DNA from: Lentzea fradiae
Lineage (GTDB): Bacteria > Actinomycetota > Actinomycetes > Mycobacteriales > Pseudonocardiaceae
NCBI RefSeq assembly: GCF_900100955.1
Contig: NZ_FNCC01000006.1
Location: 62,001-126,000 of the forward strand
DNA length: 64,000 nt
Direction of reading: 5' to 3'
In this document: in pieces, positions 61,802 to 64,000 of the stretch
How the letters are laid out: each line of letters starts with the position of its first letter
Numbering within the stretch: position 1 is the stretch's first letter
The notes under the pieces: model-generated
What the model saw: only the letters and a program-made list of their open reading frames with translations
Told to the model about the DNA's origin: nothing
Databases searched by the model: none
Made by a program: the position numbers and the translations under genes

Positions 61802-64000
61802 TCACACCCCGGGCAATGTCCAGCCCGGCGGCCCGTCGAACCCGACCGGCCGGATCGGACCGGTGGTCTCACTGTCCGGGGCCGCGCCCACGGGGCGGAT
61901 CGGGCCGGTCTTCTCCTGGTCGCTCTCGTGCGTCGGCGGCGTGCCTAACTCACCGGCACCGAACTGGGTGGCGCCGAAGTAGAGGTCGGATTGGTCGGCG
62001 GGGTCGGCCGCGGGTGGCTGACCGGTGGCGCCGGGTGCACCGGCTTGCGGGGTGCCCGGCAGGTGGCCGCCTGGCTGGTGGCCGGCTTGCTGGTGGCCGG
62101 CGGCGTCCGGGTCGACGGCTGCCCACTCCGGGGCGTCGAGGTCCGCGGCCTGGACCTGGTCCTCGTCGGAGCGCCGTCCCGTCTCGTAGGCGACGAGCGC
62201 CTCCGCGAGCAGGTCGGCGAGGCTCATCTCGCTCGGCCGGCGACGGCTGCTCGGCGGCCCGGCCGGGTCGTCCGCGGTTGCCGAGGGCGCCGGTACGTCC
62301 GGCGTGGACGGTCCGGACAGCGCCCCGGGTTCGGGGTGCGCTGCCGGTTCGACGTGCGCTGCCGGTTCGGAGTGCGGTGCGGGTGGAGCGGTGGGCTCGG
62401 GCGTGTCCGAGGTGTGCCGCGTCCCGAAGCCGGGCTCGCTCCCGCCGATCGATTGAGTTCCAAAGCCCTGAGTTCCAAAGCCCTGGGTGCCGAACGTCTG
62501 GGCTCCGAAGCCCGGCTGGGCACCGAACCCGGCCTGCGCCCCGGTACCGGGCCCCGTGTGGTCGCCCGACGGCTGGTCGGGTGCCCGGTCGACCTGCACC
62601 GGGACCGTCGGGACGTCCGAGGAGTCGTCGTCCACGTCCGCGGAGCTCAGGAAGCTCGTCGACATCAGGTCCGGCGTCGGCGAGTTCTGCGGCTTGGCCT
62701 TCGGGGCGCTGAGGTCGAGCGAGCTGAAGTCGAGGTCGGGGAGCTTGCGCTCGTCCCCGTCCGCGGCGGGGAAACCGCCGGCCGGGGTGTGCAGGGGGTA
62801 GACGGGTTCGTCGATGTGCGGGCCGAAGTCCGGCGCGTACGGCGCCGCCGAGGCGGCCTGCTGGTCAGGCGCGGACCGGGGTTCCACGATCGGGATGCCG
62901 CTGCCCGGCGACATGGAGAACAACGGGGGCACCGCGCTCGGGTCGTCCGGACGCAGGCGCGACGGGGGCTCGACGCGCCACGACGGCGTCGCCGAGGCTG
63001 AGCCCGGGCCTGAGTCGGTGCTCGATGCCGAGGCCGCGTCGAGGTCCGAGGCGGTGACATCCGAGGTGGCGATGTCCGAGGCGACAGCGTCCGAGGTGGT
63101 GGCGTTTGAGGTGGTGCCGTCCGAGGTGGTGGCGGCACGAGATTTCGCCGCGCCGGCTTCCGGGGAGGGGCCTGTGCCCGGTTGGGCGTCTGACCCGGAC
63201 TCGGAACCAGGCTCGGCGAGCGGGTCGCGGGCGCGGCGGCGGCCTCCTGCTCGCAGGCCCTGGGCCTTGAGCATGTCCAGGACGCTCTCCTGCTGCGGCT
63301 TGGCGGCTTCGGCACGTGCTGCCGCCGCCTCTCGTTCCGCGGCGAGACGTGCGACCTCCTGGTGCGCCGCCTCCTGACGCGCGACGTCGCGGCGCACCGC
63401 TTCCAGACGTGCGGCCTCGCGACGGGCCGCTTCCTGGCGGGCGACCTCTTCGCGGGCCGCCTCCAGACGTGCCGTCGCGTCGCGCGCGGCTTGCTGGCGG
63501 GCCGCCTCACGCCGTGCGGCGTCTTCGCGGGCCGCCTCCCGGCGGGCGGCTTCCTCCCGGGCTGCTTCCTCGCGCGCGGCTTCCTGCCGGGCAGCCTCTT
63601 CGCGGGCAGCTTCCTGGCGCGCTGCTTCCTCGCGTGCCGCCTCCTGGCGCGCCGCTTCCTCACGTGCGGCTTCCAGGCGGGCTGCCTCTTCGCGCGCTGC
63701 CGCTTCGCGGGCTGCTTCCAAGCGTGCTGCTTCCTGGCGCGCCGCTTCTTCGCGGGCCGCTTCCGCACGCGCGGCCTCTGCCCGTGCCGCTTCCTCGCGG
63801 GCTGCTTCCTCCGCCGCCGCGGCCTCGCGCTCGGCTTGGGCGAGCTGCTCGGCGATGGCCTTGCGTTCGGCCTCGATCTGGCGGCGGGCCTCGCGCTGCA
63901 ACTCCATGAGCTGCTGCTCGACCTTGCGCTTGCGCTCCTGTTCCGGGCTCAGCCGCGACTGCTCGGCCGACGCGACCTGGTCAGCCGAGGCACCGCCCGA
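61802..64000 (-). CDS. Coiled-coil, low-complexity protein, N-terminus cut by window edge
   Basis: Function not recognised. The frame runs unbroken to the right edge, so the start lies outside; about 732 residues are visible. The visible N-terminal part is a long charged helix (EQERKRKVEQQL, then about 170 residues of AAREEAARxEAAR heptad-like repeats, a coiled coil), followed by a Ser/Thr/Asp-rich linker, a segment with FGTQGFGTQGFGTQ repeats, a SLADLLAEALVAYE helix near the C-terminus (RPSEMSLADLLAEALVAYETGRRS, split) and a Pro/Gly-rich end. Such SLADLLxEAL segments occur in some actinobacterial cell-envelope or division proteins, but no assignment is safe. Confidence 0.8.
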   Translation of the reverse strand, partial: SGGASADQVASAEQSRLSPEQERKRKVEQQLMELQREARRQIEAERKAIAEQLAQAEREAAAAEEAAREEAARAEAARAEAAREEAARQEAARLEAAREAAAREEAARLEAAREEAARQEAAREEAARQEAAREEAARQEAAREEAAREEAARREAAREDAARREAARQQAARDATARLEAAREEVARQEAARREAARLEAVRRDVARQEAAHQEVARLAAEREAAAARAEAAKPQQESVLDMLKAQGLRAGGRRRARDPLAEPGSESGSDAQPGTGPSPEAGAAKSRAATTSDGTTSNATTSDAVASDIATSDVTASDLDAASASSTDSGPGSASATPSWRVEPPSRLRPDDPSAVPPLFSMSPGSGIPIVEPRSAPDQQAASAAPYAPDFGPHIDEPVYPLHTPAGGFPAADGDERKLPDLDFSSLDLSAPKAKPQNSPTPDLMSTSFLSSADVDDDSSDVPTVPVQVDRAPDQPSGDHTGPGTGAQAGFGAQPGFGAQTFGTQGFGTQGFGTQSIGGSEPGFGTRHTSDTPEPTAPPAPHSEPAAHVEPAAHPEPGALSGPSTPDVPAPSATADDPAGPPSSRRRPSEMSLADLLAEALVAYETGRRSDEDQVQAADLDAPEWAAVDPDAAGHQQAGHQPGGHLPGTPQAGAPGATGQPPAADPADQSDLYFGATQFGAGELGTPPTHESDQEKTGPIRPVGAAPDSETTGPIRPVGFDGPPGWTLPGV
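63310..63850 (-). repeat. Coding repeats for EAAR-rich coiled coil
   Basis: Imperfect 21-base units encoding AAREEAA or AARQEAA heptads inside the right-edge gene. Repeats vary at third bases and at one or two residues. Confidence 0.85.

Overview
The window is high-GC DNA from an actinomycete, most likely of the order Pseudonocardiales (Saccharothrix, Lentzea, Actinosynnema or Amycolatopsis-like). The reasons are a GC-rich third codon position, many GTG and TTG starts, tandem clpP genes, TPR-containing XRE regulators, a mycothiol-type DsbA oxidoreductase, and a long block whose gene content follows Mycobacterium tuberculosis Rv2464c to Rv2476c. Species assignment is inference.

Layout. Positions 1-6,422: a CrtI-like oxidoreductase (cut by the left edge), fdhD coupled to a family III CoA-transferase, a Tat-type secreted esterase, and a serine beta-lactamase-like hydrolase with a decayed paralogue tail beside it. 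Positions 6,600-11,000: the core proteostasis set clpX, clpP2, clpP1 and tig, all on the minus strand, with a probable ClgR box before clpP1. Positions 11,393-20,527: a LysR gene, then a LacI regulator divergent from a translationally coupled operon (sugar-binding lipoprotein, two permeases, a GH5-like glycosidase, a GH38 alpha-mannosidase). This looks like a system for importing and trimming mannosides, possibly N-glycan fragments. Positions 20,538-26,357: a cytochrome P450, a 58-residue protein behind a perfect palindrome, and a proVWX-type glycine betaine ABC system with a fused double permease and a truncated second proX.

Positions 26,387-35,293 are accessory: a probable HEPN-domain protein, two alpha/beta hydrolases, two XRE regulators with TPR-like regions, a catalytically disabled resolvase-like protein, a Cys-rich protein, and the C-terminal remnant of a large serine integrase that abuts a duplicated 3' half of tRNA-Pro. 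This reads as the scar of an integrated element at tRNA-Pro.

Positions 35,563-61,455 carry the M. tuberculosis-like block (rpiB, nei, the Rv2466c homologue, pepN, small proteins, HNH endonuclease, glbO, aglA, Rv2474c-like, thioesterase, NAD-glutamate dehydrogenase). It is rearranged, and interrupted by an eis-like gene, an aldehyde dehydrogenase, a prolyl oligopeptidase, an MscS channel, a frameshifted MFS relic and a striking repeat protein (48,076-48,612) built from 18 copies of an 8-9 residue DSVRIT unit. The last gene (61,802 to the right edge) is a coiled-coil, low-complexity protein cut by the window end.

The best candidates for something undescribed are the DSVRIT-repeat protein, the HEPN-like protein that starts back-to-back with a hydrolase, the XRE/dead-resolvase/Cys-protein module at the tRNA-Pro scar, and several perfect palindromes in front of small operons.
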